Shown here: positions 49,097-58,621 of the stretch, in pieces
Layout of the letters: each line of letters starts with the position of its first letter
Position numbering within the stretch: position 1 is the first letter of the stretch
Assembly: GCA_024405735.1 (NCBI GenBank)
Contig: JAKSOF010000009.1
Location: 40,843-104,842, forward strand
Reading direction: 5' to 3'
Source of the DNA: Victivallaceae bacterium
GTDB lineage: Bacteria; Verrucomicrobiota; Lentisphaeria; Victivallales; Victivallaceae
DNA: 64,000 nucleotides
The notes under the pieces: model-generated
What the model was told of the DNA's origin: nothing
The model's input: the letters and a program-made list of their open reading frames with translations, nothing else
The model's database searches: none
Made by a program: the position numbers and the translations under genes

Positions 49097-51433
49097 TTAG
49101 AAAGTAAATCCTACGTTGAAGTGGATCCGCAGTTTACTCGATTCGTTGTCCACATTGTTCAGGATCGGGAAAGCGAGGTCGAGCTTAAGCGGCATATTCA
49201 GTTGCGGCAGTTTCAGACGGAACCCGTAACCGACGCCGATATTGAATTTGGAAAAATCGAAATCCCAGGCGTTTTCCCAGGCATTTCCGGCATCGCAGAA
49301 AATGGCGCCGCGCAACGGCCCCCAGATCGGATGGCTGACCTCGGCGGTAAAAAGGAGCATTGTGAGACCGCCTACGTTTTCGCCGTTGTAATGCGGTCCG
49401 ACGGAGCGGTAGCTGAAACCGCGCAGCGAGTTGCCGCCGCCCAAAAAGTAGCGTTCCGAAAGCGGCACCGAGGTCTGCTCCTGATCAAATCCGGAAATCA
49501 CGCCGAATTTCGCACCGACCATCGCGACGATCGCCTTGTCGAAGAAACTGTAATGATAACTGCCCTTGGCTTCAAGACGGTAAAAGTCGCTGCTGCCGCC
49601 CAGCCCTTTGGCGCCGATCGCACCGAAAAGATTGAGCATATAGCCTTCCGTCGGGTCGATGAGGCTGTCGCGGGTGTCGCGGTTGAGCATCAAAGAAACC
49701 TGACCGACGCGCGACGTGCCGTCCAAACCGAGTTCGGAAAGCGGCTTTTCCAAACGACCGCAGACTTCGTCGATGCGCACGATCTCAAACTTGTAACCGA
49801 CGGCGATCGAGGTGAAGTCGTCAAAAATTTTGCGTTGCAGCGAAGTCCGCACCCCGGTATGCTGTTCGCGCCACTGGTCGTAATTTGCCCAGTTCATATA
49901 AGCCGATATCTCAAAACGTATCGGCAGATCGGCGAGCCAAGGCTCGACGAAATCGACGTTGAATCCGGCGTTTTCCACGCCGAGGATACCCTGGATACGC
50001 ATTTTCTGACCGCCGCCGTAGAACCAGTTCCCGGGATTGAAAAGGTCGAAGTTTTCACTGGAAATTTCCGCCATGCCAAAAAAGGAGTTGATATCCGACA
50101 CACCGGCGCCGATACGGAAATGATAGCGTTCGTGATTTTCCTCGACGGTGATGCGGACATCCTTTTCATCGAGGGCGTCGGCGTTGACCGCATCGGCATC
50201 GACTTTGGTGAAGTATCCCATTCCGAGCAGACGGCGGCGGCTCACTTCGATGCGGTTGCGGTCGACCGGATCGCCCGGCTGGATCGCAAGTTCGCGCCGC
50301 AGGACTTTGTCTTTGGTATCGGTGTTGCCGACGATGATGACGTCGCGCACATGATAGGGACGTCCTTCGGAAACGACGAAATCGACGGAAACGGTGTGAT
50401 CCTGAAACTTTTCCGTCCGCACGGGACGGCAGTTGATGTCACAGTAGCCGAAGGTTTCGTAACGGCCGATGATGCTGCGCGTCGACGCCATTTCGTTTTC
50501 CAGCGAAAACGTTTCGTTTTCGCGCAGTTTCAAAAGCGGCAGCAACGTTTCGGGGGAAAATTTTTCCGTGCCGGAAACGGACACTTTCACCACTTTGTAA
50601 GGCTCGCCCTCGTCGATGAAAAACTTGAGGTTGACGTATTCGGGATCTTCGGCATCCGGCGTCGTTTCGACCTTGGTGACTTTGGCGTCGAGGTATCCCA
50701 GATTGAGGTACTTGTCGCGGATCCGGGCGCGGTCGAGTTCCAGCTCGTGCCGGTCAAAAAGACCGCGGTTGAGAAAATCGTTGAGAAAGGGCAGTAAATT
50801 AAAATAACTGTACTGATTGGCGATCGAAGAACGCAATTCCCGTTCGGAAAAAACCGTGATCCCTTCAAACGTAACGTCTTTCACCTTGAGCCGCAAATGC
50901 TCGGCGATCTTGAAAGTGAGGATGATGCCGTCGGCGTTTTCCGGATCGTTGGCGACATGGGGCATCACTTCGACGTCGCGGAAACCGCGTTCCAGATAGA
51001 ATTTACGCAATTTCTGCGCGCTTTCCTGCAACTGGCGGTCGTTGAGCAGTCCGCCCTCATTGAGCGTGATCTCCTTGCCGAGTTCATGCGTCGGGAACTT
51101 CGCGTTTCCGGTGATCTCGATGTGCGTGACCCGCGGACGGGCGCGCAGATGAAAAATCACTCGGATCCGTCCGTCCGGCAACTTTTCGCTCTCACTGACG
51201 ACATCGGCGAAATTTCCGGTTTCGTAAAGGCGCTTGTTGTCGGCGGTCAGCGTTTCCGCGTCAAATTCCATATTGGGATGAGTCTTGATGCGCGCAAGCA
51301 ATCCGGCGTCGGGGATCCGGACCGATGATTTCTGGTCAAAAACGACCTCCGCCACCTGCGCCGCAAAGAGCGATACGGCACAGAAAAAGACCGATACCGT
51401 CAAACTTTTCCGCAATGTAAATGATCCCCGCAT
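49097..51433 (-). CDS. bamA: Outer membrane protein assembly factor BamA (Omp85)
   Basis: 778 residues; the ATG at 51433 is chosen because it begins the signal peptide (SLTVSVFFCAVSLFAA), while the upstream extension lies in dnaB. Five POTRA domains (about 25-420) contain repeated patterns such as VTHIEITGNAKFPTHEL, VKDVTFEGITVFSE and VRDVIIVGNTDTKD. The C-terminal barrel has the L6 motif SLRGFSYRSVGP and ends with aromatic F. It inserts outer-membrane proteins, including LptD. Other Bam lipoproteins are not seen. Confidence 0.95.
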   Translation of the reverse strand: MRGSFTLRKSLTVSVFFCAVSLFAAQVAEVVFDQKSSVRIPDAGLLARIKTHPNMEFDAETLTADNKRLYETGNFADVVSESEKLPDGRIRVIFHLRARPRVTHIEITGNAKFPTHELGKEITLNEGGLLNDRQLQESAQKLRKFYLERGFRDVEVMPHVANDPENADGIILTFKIAEHLRLKVKDVTFEGITVFSERELRSSIANQYSYFNLLPFLNDFLNRGLFDRHELELDRARIRDKYLNLGYLDAKVTKVETTPDAEDPEYVNLKFFIDEGEPYKVVKVSVSGTEKFSPETLLPLLKLRENETFSLENEMASTRSIIGRYETFGYCDINCRPVRTEKFQDHTVSVDFVVSEGRPYHVRDVIIVGNTDTKDKVLRRELAIQPGDPVDRNRIEVSRRRLLGMGYFTKVDADAVNADALDEKDVRITVEENHERYHFRIGAGVSDINSFFGMAEISSENFDLFNPGNWFYGGGQKMRIQGILGVENAGFNVDFVEPWLADLPIRFEISAYMNWANYDQWREQHTGVRTSLQRKIFDDFTSIAVGYKFEIVRIDEVCGRLEKPLSELGLDGTSRVGQVSLMLNRDTRDSLIDPTEGYMLNLFGAIGAKGLGGSSDFYRLEAKGSYHYSFFDKAIVAMVGAKFGVISGFDQEQTSVPLSERYFLGGGNSLRGFSYRSVGPHYNGENVGGLTMLLFTAEVSHPIWGPLRGAIFCDAGNAWENAWDFDFSKFNIGVGYGFRLKLPQLNMPLKLDLAFPILNNVDNESSKLRIHFNVGFTF

Positions 51434-51440
51434 AAGCCGA

Positions 51441-52856
51441 CTATTTCTGCTGTTGCGGCGCATACTCCGAAGATTCGGGCGACGCCGCCATAAATTCCAT
51501 CCGTTCGGGGTAAAAGACCAATTTGCAGTTGGCGGTACGCCCGTTACGGTTTTTTTCGATGATCCATTCCGCCTCGACGCTGCCGGATTCCATGCCTTTG
51601 GTCTTTTCGCGGTCGCGGTGGAGAAAACTGACGATGTCGGCGTCCTGCTCGATGGCGCCGGACTCGCGCAAATGCGCAAGTTTCGGACGGGCATTCTGCC
51701 CTTTGTCCTTGTCGAGTTCACGGTTGAGCTGGGCGAGCACCAGCACCGGGATGTTGAGATCCTTGGCGATTTTTTTGATGCCGCCGGAAATTTCGGCGAC
51801 TTCCTGCTGACGGCTGTCGACGCGGCCGTCGGAGTGCATCAACTGCAAATAGTCGATGACGATAAGTTCGATGTGCTTTTCACTGTAAAGCCGGCGCGCC
51901 TTGGCGCGCAGTTCGGAAATCGTCAGCCCCGGCGTCGGATCAATGTAAAGCGGCGCCTTGGAAAGCTTTTGGACGGCTCCGGTGAGTTTCTCCATGTCGG
52001 ACGTTTTAAAATTGCGGTTCCAGAATGCGGATTCCGGAACACGCGCCTGCGTGCAAAGCAAGCGGCGCGCGATCTGCTCGTCCGTCATTTCCAAACTGAA
52101 AAAAGCGACCGCGCGCGGATTGGGACAGTTGACGGTGATATTGCGGATCACGTTGAGCGCGAGACTGGTCTTGCCGATGGAGGGACGCGCCGCGAGGACG
52201 AACATTTCCCCTTTTTTCAGCCCGCCGGTGCATTCGTCGACCGGCATGAAGCCCGTCGGGATCCCCGGTTCGATCTTGCGGTCGAGGATATCCATCAGCA
52301 GTTTGAACTGTTTCGGCAAGAGATCGCCGAGCACACTGATGGCGTGCGTTTCCTCGCCGTTGCGGATCGCGTAAATGTCGCTCTCGATCTGATCGACGAG
52401 TTTCGCGGCATCCGCCTCGCCGTCATAACAGCGGGTCAACGCGCCGGCGCAAACGTCGATCATCCGGCGCAAGGTCGCATACTTGGTCAGCGTCTTGCAC
52501 CAGGATTCGAGATTGACGGTCGTGGCGATGGAGTCGAAAAGTCCGGCGAGATAAATTTCCCCGCCGACGGCTTCGAGTTTCTGTTTTTCGCGCAGGTATT
52601 GCGCGAGCGAAACAAGATCTACACTGCGCGTTTCGTCGCGGTGAAGCTCCAGCAACGCGCGGTAGATCTCCTGATGTGCCGAGGAGTAAAAAAGTTGTTC
52701 CTGCCGGCACGATGCGATGACGGTTCCGACTGCGGAACCGGGTTCGCGCAACATTGCGCCGAGCACCGCTTTTTCGACCGCTTCCGCGTGCGGACGCGCC
52801 CGGTCGGGCAGAAACCCGACCGGATACGCATCACGTGCTGTACGCTCCTCCGCCAT
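51441..52856 (-). CDS. dnaB: Replicative DNA helicase
   Basis: 471 residues from ATG 52856; a TTG 3 codons upstream is less likely. The N-terminal domain (EAVEKAVLGAML, AHQEIYRALLEL) binds primase. The RecA-like C-terminal domain has GFMPVDECTGGLKKGE, Walker A RPSIGKTS, Walker B VIDYLQLM, and LRESGAIEQDADIVSFLHRD. It unwinds DNA at the fork. The context rpsF-ssb-rpsR-rplI-dnaB is a widespread order. Confidence 0.97.
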   Translation of the reverse strand: MAEERTARDAYPVGFLPDRARPHAEAVEKAVLGAMLREPGSAVGTVIASCRQEQLFYSSAHQEIYRALLELHRDETRSVDLVSLAQYLREKQKLEAVGGEIYLAGLFDSIATTVNLESWCKTLTKYATLRRMIDVCAGALTRCYDGEADAAKLVDQIESDIYAIRNGEETHAISVLGDLLPKQFKLLMDILDRKIEPGIPTGFMPVDECTGGLKKGEMFVLAARPSIGKTSLALNVIRNITVNCPNPRAVAFFSLEMTDEQIARRLLCTQARVPESAFWNRNFKTSDMEKLTGAVQKLSKAPLYIDPTPGLTISELRAKARRLYSEKHIELIVIDYLQLMHSDGRVDSRQQEVAEISGGIKKIAKDLNIPVLVLAQLNRELDKDKGQNARPKLAHLRESGAIEQDADIVSFLHRDREKTKGMESGSVEAEWIIEKNRNGRTANCKLVFYPERMEFMAASPESSEYAPQQQK

Positions 52857-52870
52857 CGCAGTCAACCAGC

Positions 52871-53323
52871 TTAACTGCGGACGACCTTGACCTTGACGTC
52901 AACGATCACTTCGGCGTGCAGTTTGACACTGGCGGAAAATTCGCCGAGCGTCTTGATCGCGGGTTCGATCTTGACCTTGTTGTGGTCGACGGCGAAACCG
53001 AGTTTGGCGAGTTCGTCGGCGATCATGCGGGGAGAGACCGATCCGAAAAGGAGATCGTCCTCGGTCGCCTGCATCGGGATGACGACTTCGGCGGTTTCAA
53101 GTTTCCCGGCGACTTCCTTCGCCTTGGCGAGTTCGTCGGCGCGGCGCTGCGCGATGAGGGCTTTGCGGCTCTCAATCAGACGGAGCGTGCCGGCGGTCGC
53201 TTTGGCGGCGAGACCGCGGGGCAAAAGATAGTTGCGGGCATAGCCCGGCGCGACGTGGACTTCTTCTCCGGCGAGGCCGAGATTTTCGACGTCATCGAGC
53301 AAAATCAAAGTAACGTTAGCCAT
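52871..53323 (-). CDS. rplI: 50S ribosomal protein bL9
   Basis: 150 residues; the start follows AGGAGC. The N-terminal domain MANVTLILLDDVENLGLAGE and VAPGYARNYLLPRGLA are the bL9 signature, followed by the long helix and C-terminal domain. Confidence 0.97.
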   Translation of the reverse strand: MANVTLILLDDVENLGLAGEEVHVAPGYARNYLLPRGLAAKATAGTLRLIESRKALIAQRRADELAKAKEVAGKLETAEVVIPMQATEDDLLFGSVSPRMIADELAKLGFAVDHNKVKIEPAIKTLGEFSASVKLHAEVIVDVKVKVVRS

Positions 53324-53342
53324 AATGCTTTGCTCCTGTAAA

Positions 53343-53576
53343 TTAGTAAACCAGCGCAATGATGCGGGCGCGCTTGACGGCGGCGGCGAGCATTTTCTGG
53401 TGATCCAGACAGTTGCCGGTGATGCGGCGGGGCATGATCTTGCCCTTTTCGGTCTGGAATTTCATCAGCGTTTCGGCATCCTTGAAGTCGATGTAGTTGA
53501 CTTTGGCTTCGCAGAAACGGCAAACTTTCGGCTTCGCCGCGCTGCGACGGCGGCCCTGTCTTTTCGGTCCTTGCAT
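53343..53576 (-). CDS. rpsR: 30S ribosomal protein bS18
   Basis: 77 residues. CRFCE and NCLDHQ keep the Cys/His residues of the zinc-binding form. YIDFKDAETL and GKIMPRRITG are the family core. Confidence 0.97.
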   Translation of the reverse strand: MQGPKRQGRRRSAAKPKVCRFCEAKVNYIDFKDAETLMKFQTEKGKIMPRRITGNCLDHQKMLAAAVKRARIIALVY

Positions 53577-53614
53577 AATGATGATCCTTTCAACAAATTA
53601 TGAAGATTTTTTCT

Positions 53615-54106
53615 TTAAAACGGAATATCGTCATCCGGCGGCATTTCCGGCGTGGCGGCAGGCATCGGCGGCATCGCCGCCGGCGGAGTCTGACGCACCG
53701 ACCGGGCGTAGGGATCGACGGGAGCCGGATTGCCCGCGCCCTCCGGCACGGCGCCGGAGCCGGGAGCATCCTGACGGCGCCCCATGAATTGGACTTGCTC
53801 CGCGACGACGCGCAACCGCGAACGGGTGCCGCCGCCATTGCGGTCTTCCCACTGGTCGAGCTGCAACCGCCCCTCGACCATCACGGGGGATCCCTTGGTC
53901 AGAAACTGTTTGCAATTGGCGGCACTGCGTCCCCAGACGACGACGTCGACAAAACAGGTGTCGTCGATCTCCTGACCGGAACTGTTCTGATAACGGCGTC
54001 CAACCGCCAACCGCAGTTCGCAGACGTTCTGCCCGCTGGGCAGTCCGCGCAAATCGGGGTCACGGGTGAGATTGCCCAACAAAAACACTTTATTCAAACT
54101 TGCCAT
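53615..54106 (-). CDS. ssb: Single-stranded DNA-binding protein
   Basis: 163 residues. The OB fold begins SLNKVFLLGNLTRDPDLR and includes FVDVVVWGRSAANC and GSPVMVEGRLQ. A Pro/Ala/Met-rich linker ends in the acidic tip DDDIPF, which binds partner proteins. Located between rpsF and rpsR as in many bacteria. Confidence 0.97.
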   Translation of the reverse strand: MASLNKVFLLGNLTRDPDLRGLPSGQNVCELRLAVGRRYQNSSGQEIDDTCFVDVVVWGRSAANCKQFLTKGSPVMVEGRLQLDQWEDRNGGGTRSRLRVVAEQVQFMGRRQDAPGSGAVPEGAGNPAPVDPYARSVRQTPPAAMPPMPAATPEMPPDDDIPF

Positions 54107-54165
54107 AGATACTTACCCGTTAAAAAATTCTGTTTTTCAGTTTCTCTTTTTGCCGGATGACAAAA

Positions 54166-54489
54166 TTACTCTTCGCCGAGTTTCGCGGTGATCACTTTTT
54201 CCGGGCGGTCATACGCCAGGATCATATTGCGAAGCACGCGCTCGTCGAGCCGGTACTTTTCCTTGATCGCCTTGACACCGGCGGGCTCGAGATCGAAAAC
54301 GAAATCGAAGTAAAGCCCCGCGCGACGCTTGTTGATCGGGTAGGTGAATTGTTTACGGCCCATCGGGAGTGTTTCGCCGAGCGTGCCGCCGAGCGTCGTC
54401 AGAAGTTCGGAGAACTCCTTGCAGAACGCCGCACCGTCGTCATCCGACTTGCGGATGTCCAGAATGAATACAGCCTCGTATTTTTTCAA
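54166..54489 (-). CDS. rpsF: 30S ribosomal protein bS6
   Basis: 107 residues. KKYEAVFILD at the start, GRKQFTYPINKRRAGLYFDF and the YRLDERVLRNMIL segment identify bS6, the partner of bS18 encoded two genes downstream. Confidence 0.96.
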   Translation of the reverse strand: MKKYEAVFILDIRKSDDDGAAFCKEFSELLTTLGGTLGETLPMGRKQFTYPINKRRAGLYFDFVFDLEPAGVKAIKEKYRLDERVLRNMILAYDRPEKVITAKLGEE

Positions 54490-54506
54490 AATAAACCTCT
54501 CTTTTA

Positions 54507-55133
54507 TTAGGGTTGGTTTTCCCGTACCACCGGTTCCGGCGCGGCGTTGAATTCATTCATCGCCGTCGCCATCCCCGCTTTCAGAACACATTGCACTGCT
54601 TTCGCCGCGCGCTCGACCACTTCGTCGAAAAGGACTTTTTCCTCACCCTCGAAACCGCTCAGCACAAAATCCACGACGCCCTTTTTTTCCGGGTGGCCGA
54701 TGCCGACCCGCAGACGGTTGAATTTTTCGCTCTGCAATTCCTCGATGATCGATTTCAGTCCGTTGTGACCGCCGGAGGCGCCGTTTTTCCGCAACCGGAG
54801 CCGCCCGAGGGGCAGATCCATGTCGTCGACGATAACCAGCACGTTTTCCGGAGCGATCTCCAATTTCCGGCACAATGGAGCCACCGCCTTGCCGCTCAAG
54901 TTCATAAAGGTCAGAGGCATCTGCAGCGTGAGGGGCTTTCCGCGGAATTTCCCGCTGAAAACGCGGCTCTGCGCCACCGAACTCTCCTCGAAGCGACCGG
55001 CGGGAAATCCCGCGAGGAGCTTCTCGATGACCGTGAACCCGCAGTTGTGACGGCTTGCCGCATATTCGGCCCCGGGGTTGCCGAGACCGACGATAAGCGA
55101 AATCGCATTGCTGCCGTCACGCGACGAATCCAT
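54507..55133 (-). CDS. pth: Peptidyl-tRNA hydrolase
   Basis: 208 residues. Releases tRNA from prematurely dropped peptidyl-tRNA. Motifs: VGLGNPGAEYAASRHNCGF with the catalytic His, PLTFMNLSGKAV, DDMDLPLG and GGHNGLKSI. Gap of 6 bases after rplY, a common pairing. Confidence 0.97.
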   Translation of the reverse strand: MDSSRDGSNAISLIVGLGNPGAEYAASRHNCGFTVIEKLLAGFPAGRFEESSVAQSRVFSGKFRGKPLTLQMPLTFMNLSGKAVAPLCRKLEIAPENVLVIVDDMDLPLGRLRLRKNGASGGHNGLKSIIEELQSEKFNRLRVGIGHPEKKGVVDFVLSGFEGEEKVLFDEVVERAAKAVQCVLKAGMATAMNEFNAAPEPVVRENQP

Positions 55134-55139
55134 AGCAGA

Positions 55140-55805
55140 TTACTTGTTCTCCTTTTTGCTTTCCTTTTCAGCGGCGCGCGCTTCGGTCTTCTTTTCGTTG
55201 ATCGCTTCGGGCTCCGCGGCGGCGCCTTCGGCAGGCGCGGCAACTTCGGCTTCTTCACGCGGCATCACGCAATGGAAAACCAGCGTGTCGGCGGGCAAAT
55301 CGCTGCGGACGCCTTCCGGGAAGACGACGTCGGCGATGGTGAGCGAATCGCCGATGTTGAGCTTGGTGACGTCGACGCGGATCGCTTCGGGCAGATCGGC
55401 GGGACGGCAGATGACCTCGATCTCAAAGAGATCCTGCTCCAGCAGACCGCCGTGCGCGGCGCCGTAGGACTCGCCGTGCGCGTGAACCGGCACGCTGGAA
55501 GTGATTTCCGCGTTGAGGTCGACTTCCTGGAAGTCGATGTGGACGACGTAGTTCTTCAAATGGTTGTACTGGACTTCGCGGACCAGCGCGGGGATCTCCT
55601 TGTCGCCGTTGACCAGCGTGACCAGCTGGACACCGTGCGCGGAAAAGACCTTCCACTCATCCGCATTGACCGAGAGGGCGCGAGCCTCTTTGCCCCGGCC
55701 GTAAACGACCGCCGGAATCGATCCGGCCCGACGCAGCCGGCGCGCGGCATTATTGCCGAATTCCTCGCGCAAGGCAACTGCGATTTTGTGACTTTCGTTG
55801 TTCAT
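55140..55805 (-). CDS. rplY: 50S ribosomal protein bL25 (long CTC form)
   Basis: 221 residues. The N-terminal 5S-rRNA-binding domain (NNAARRLRRAGSIPAVVYGRG) is followed by the TL5/CTC C-terminal domain with HIDFQEVD and AIRVDVTKLNIGDSL. The tail is Ala/Glu/Lys-rich. Confidence 0.95.
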   Translation of the reverse strand: MNNESHKIAVALREEFGNNAARRLRRAGSIPAVVYGRGKEARALSVNADEWKVFSAHGVQLVTLVNGDKEIPALVREVQYNHLKNYVVHIDFQEVDLNAEITSSVPVHAHGESYGAAHGGLLEQDLFEIEVICRPADLPEAIRVDVTKLNIGDSLTIADVVFPEGVRSDLPADTLVFHCVMPREEAEVAAPAEGAAAEPEAINEKKTEARAAEKESKKENK

Positions 55806-55868
55806 GAATTCCCTTTCTTATGGTTTTTCATCCGAAGTCGTGGGTTGATTTTATGACGGATATCAAAA

Positions 55869-56828
55869 CTAATGTTTGATGTAAAACAAAGAACTGACCG
55901 ACTTGCCGTCGTGGATGCGGCGGATCGCTTCACCGAGAAGCGGCGCGACGCTGACGACTTTGATCTTGCCGCCGAGCGTATCGGTGACCGGCACGGCATC
56001 GGTGGTGACCAGTTGCTCGATCTCCGGCGTCGAAAGCAGTTTTTCGCGCCCCTTGTCGTTGAGCAGACAGTGTGAAACCGCGGCGTAGACCTTGGCGGCA
56101 CCGTGCTCCTTGAGGATCTTGGCGGCGGCGCAGAGCGTACCGCAGGTACTGGTGAGGTCGTCGGTGATGACGCAGATACGGTCTTTCACGTCGCCGACCA
56201 GGTGGCTCGACGCGACCGTCGTCGCATTGATACGCCGCTTGGTAACGACGGCGAAACCGGCTTCCAGCATATCGCCGTAGGTCATCGCCATCTTGGTACT
56301 GCCCGAATCGGGCGCGACGACGACGCCGTTATCACCGATCAATTCTTTCAGATAGGGCACCAGCACCGGGCGGCAGTAGAGGTGATCGCACGGAATATCA
56401 AAAAATCCCTGGATCTGCTGGGCGTGGAGATCGACCGTCAACACGCGGTCGGCTCCGGCGCAAGTGAGCAAATTGGCGACGAGTTTCGCAGTGATCGGCA
56501 CCCGCGGCTTGTCCTTGCGGTCCTGGCGGGCGTAGCCGAAATAAGGCAACACGGCGGTGATGCGGGCGGCGCTGGCGCGGCGCGCGGCATCGATCATGAT
56601 GAGCAATTCCATCAGATTGTCGTTGGGCTTGTTACAGGTCGGCTGGATCAGAAACGCATCGGCGCGGCGGACGTTTTCCTCAAACTGCGCAAAGATCTCG
56701 CCGTCGGGAAAATGCGTGATGTGAACTTTGCCGAGTTCCTCGCCGAGATAAGCGGCGATCTGCTGCGACAATTCCGGGTGCGCCGTACCGGAGTAAACGC
56801 GAATGTGTTTGGCTTCTTCCATTTCCAT
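55869..56828 (-). CDS. prs: Ribose-phosphate pyrophosphokinase
   Basis: 319 residues. Makes PRPP from ribose-5-P and ATP. Motifs: YSGTAHPELSQQIA, FPDGEIFAQFEENVR, PYFGYARQDRKDKPR, TVDLHAQQIQGFF, the KRR flexible-loop start, and the PRPP loop ITDDLTSTCGT (usually DIIDTAGT). First of a long minus-strand series to arnC. The start codon directly follows a terminator-like hairpin plus T-run, implying control by leader structure. Confidence 0.96.
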   Translation of the reverse strand: MEMEEAKHIRVYSGTAHPELSQQIAAYLGEELGKVHITHFPDGEIFAQFEENVRRADAFLIQPTCNKPNDNLMELLIMIDAARRASAARITAVLPYFGYARQDRKDKPRVPITAKLVANLLTCAGADRVLTVDLHAQQIQGFFDIPCDHLYCRPVLVPYLKELIGDNGVVVAPDSGSTKMAMTYGDMLEAGFAVVTKRRINATTVASSHLVGDVKDRICVITDDLTSTCGTLCAAAKILKEHGAAKVYAAVSHCLLNDKGREKLLSTPEIEQLVTTDAVPVTDTLGGKIKVVSVAPLLGEAIRRIHDGKSVSSLFYIKH

Positions 56829-56875
56829 AAAAAAACCCCGCTCTTTCCTCTGTTTTTGAGGGTACCGGACCGGGG
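56829..56875 (-). promoter_or_regulatory. Terminator-like hairpin directly before prs (candidate attenuator)
   Basis: In the prs mRNA sense, CCCCG (56871-56875 side) pairs with CGGGG (56836-56840 side). A nested CCTC/GAGG hairpin (56847-56861) lies between them. A run of seven T (56829-56835) then touches the ATG. The purine-rich GAGGAAAG that could bind ribosomes is inside the loop. Confidence 0.5.
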
Positions 56876-57012
56876 AAACGACGCCGGAAAAGGACTTTTC
56901 CCCCAGCGGGAACGTCTTTTTTCAGCGGAAACCTCTCGGTGCCGGCGGCAACTTTGCCGCCATCGATACCGGAATCATTTCCGGGATCAAGGCTCCCAAA
57001 ACCAAAACTGCA
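56876..57012 (-). promoter_or_regulatory. Structured 5' leader of prs
   Basis: Three further hairpins precede the attenuator-like one: GGAAAA/TTTTCC (56886-56901), GGCGGCAA/TTGCCGCC (56944-56961) and CCGGAA/TTCCGG (56969-56984). Total leader length from the promoter is about 180 bases. No known riboswitch class was recognised. Confidence 0.45.
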
Positions 57013-57019
57013 ATACCAT

Positions 57020-57048
57020 AATATAATGCCGCAACATCAATTTGTCAA
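57020..57048 (-). promoter_or_regulatory. Promoter of the prs operon
   Basis: TTGACA and TATATT with a 17-base spacer. Confidence 0.7.
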
Positions 57049-57073
57049 GCACCGCATTATAAAAGCGGAGCGC

Positions 57074-58621
57074 TTATTCCCCGAATGTATTGCGGTTGTA
57101 GATGATCGCCTCGGAAAGATGGGCTTCGCCGATGTTTTCGCATCCGGCAAGATCGGCGATGGTGCGGGCGGTGCGCAGAATGCGGTCGTAGGAACGCGGG
57201 CTCAAGTTGAACCCGGAAACGGCTTGGCGCAGAAGTTTGACTCCGGCGGCGTCAAGCGCACAGAATTTCTGCAGAAGTTTGCCGGACAAACGGGAATTGG
57301 GGATCATTTGCGCATTGCCGAAACGCGCTTTCTGCCGCGCCCGGGCGGCGATGACGCGTTCGCGGACGACCGCGCTGGATTCGCCTGCGGGGGCGGAAAC
57401 AAGTTCCTCCTCCTTGAGCTGGCGGACGGCGACTTTAAGGTCGATGCGGTCGAGCAAAGGTCCGGAAATTTTTTTGAGGTAGCGGCGTTTCTCCTCGACG
57501 GTGCAACGGCATCCAAGCGCGTAATCGCCTCTGCCGCAGGGACAGGGATTCATCGCGGCGCAGAGGATGAAACGGGCGGGAAAAACGCAACTGCCCGCCG
57601 CGCGGGAAACGGTGATCTCGCCGCATTCGAGCGGCTGACGCAGGACTTCTAGGACATTGCGTTTGAATTCGGGCAATTCGTCGAGAAAGAGCACCCCGTT
57701 GTGGGCGAGGCTGATCTCGCCGGGACGCGGATCGTGCCCGCCGCCGATGAGCCCCGCATCGGAGATCGTGTGATGCGGCGCGCGGAAAGGACGGTCGCAG
57801 ACGATGGGTCTGCCGCTTGAAAGCATCCCGAGCACGCTGTGGATGCGGCTGGTTTCCAGAGTTTCCTCCCTTGTCATCGGCGGCAGGATGCCCGGCAACC
57901 GCAAAGCGAGCATCGTCTTGCCCGTTCCCGGCGGTCCGAACATAAGCAGATTGTGTCCCCCCGCCGCGGCGATCTCAAGCGCACGCCTGGCGAGCAGTTG
58001 TCCCTTGACGTCGGCGAGGTCGGCGGCATTTTCCCGGGATGGAGCGAAATCCCCGATCGTCGCGCAAACGGGCGGGATCTCCATTTTTCCCGACACGACG
58101 GCGACGGCTTCGGCGAGGTCGCGGACGCCGAAAACTTTGACTTTTTTTCCGGCGCCGAGGGCGGCTTCCGCGGCATTTTCCTGCGGGACGAGCAACGCTT
58201 CGACTTTATTTTCGCGCGCCAGCGCATCGGCGATCGGCAACGCGCCGCGCACCGGACGCAACGAGCCGTCAAGGGCGAGTTCGCCGATCGCGCCGAAGCG
58301 GAAAATCTTTGCCGCATCCAAAGTCCCGGTCGCTCCGAGGATCGCCAGCGCGATGCCGAGATCGAATGCCGACCCCTCTTTTTTCAAATCGGCGGGTGCC
58401 AGATTGACGACGACGAAACCGCGCGGCGGCAGAAATCCCCGGTTGACAAAAGCGGAAAAGACGCGGTCGCGGCTCTCCTTGACGGCGAGGTCGGGAAGCC
58501 CCACGATCGACACCATCGATTCGCCGCGTCCGAAATTGCCGCCCGCAGTCTGATTGGCTTCGATTTCGACGACCGAACCGGCGACGCCGGTCACGGCTCC
58601 GGAATAGATCCTGCTTACCAT
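57074..58621 (-). CDS. comM: ComM/YifB family Mg-chelatase-like AAA+ ATPase
   Basis: 515 residues; the start at 58621 follows GAGG and overlaps the LPS kinase stop. The N-terminal Lon-like domain (VEIEANQTAGG, SIVGLPDLAVKESRDR) precedes the ATPase domain: Walker A FGPPGTGKTM, PFRAPHHTISDAG, Walker B LFLDELPEF and the AMNPCPCG zinc-like segment. ComM is a helicase assisting branch migration of incoming DNA during transformation. comF is at 2.8 kb. Confidence 0.95.
   Translation of the reverse strand: MVSRIYSGAVTGVAGSVVEIEANQTAGGNFGRGESMVSIVGLPDLAVKESRDRVFSAFVNRGFLPPRGFVVVNLAPADLKKEGSAFDLGIALAILGATGTLDAAKIFRFGAIGELALDGSLRPVRGALPIADALARENKVEALLVPQENAAEAALGAGKKVKVFGVRDLAEAVAVVSGKMEIPPVCATIGDFAPSRENAADLADVKGQLLARRALEIAAAGGHNLLMFGPPGTGKTMLALRLPGILPPMTREETLETSRIHSVLGMLSSGRPIVCDRPFRAPHHTISDAGLIGGGHDPRPGEISLAHNGVLFLDELPEFKRNVLEVLRQPLECGEITVSRAAGSCVFPARFILCAAMNPCPCGRGDYALGCRCTVEEKRRYLKKISGPLLDRIDLKVAVRQLKEEELVSAPAGESSAVVRERVIAARARQKARFGNAQMIPNSRLSGKLLQKFCALDAAGVKLLRQAVSGFNLSPRSYDRILRTARTIADLAGCENIGEAHLSEAIIYNRNTFGE

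Noticed and set aside
57061..57078. Terminator downstream of comM (AAGCG/CGCTT)
   Set aside because: Stem is only 5 bp and the T-run is short and interrupted.
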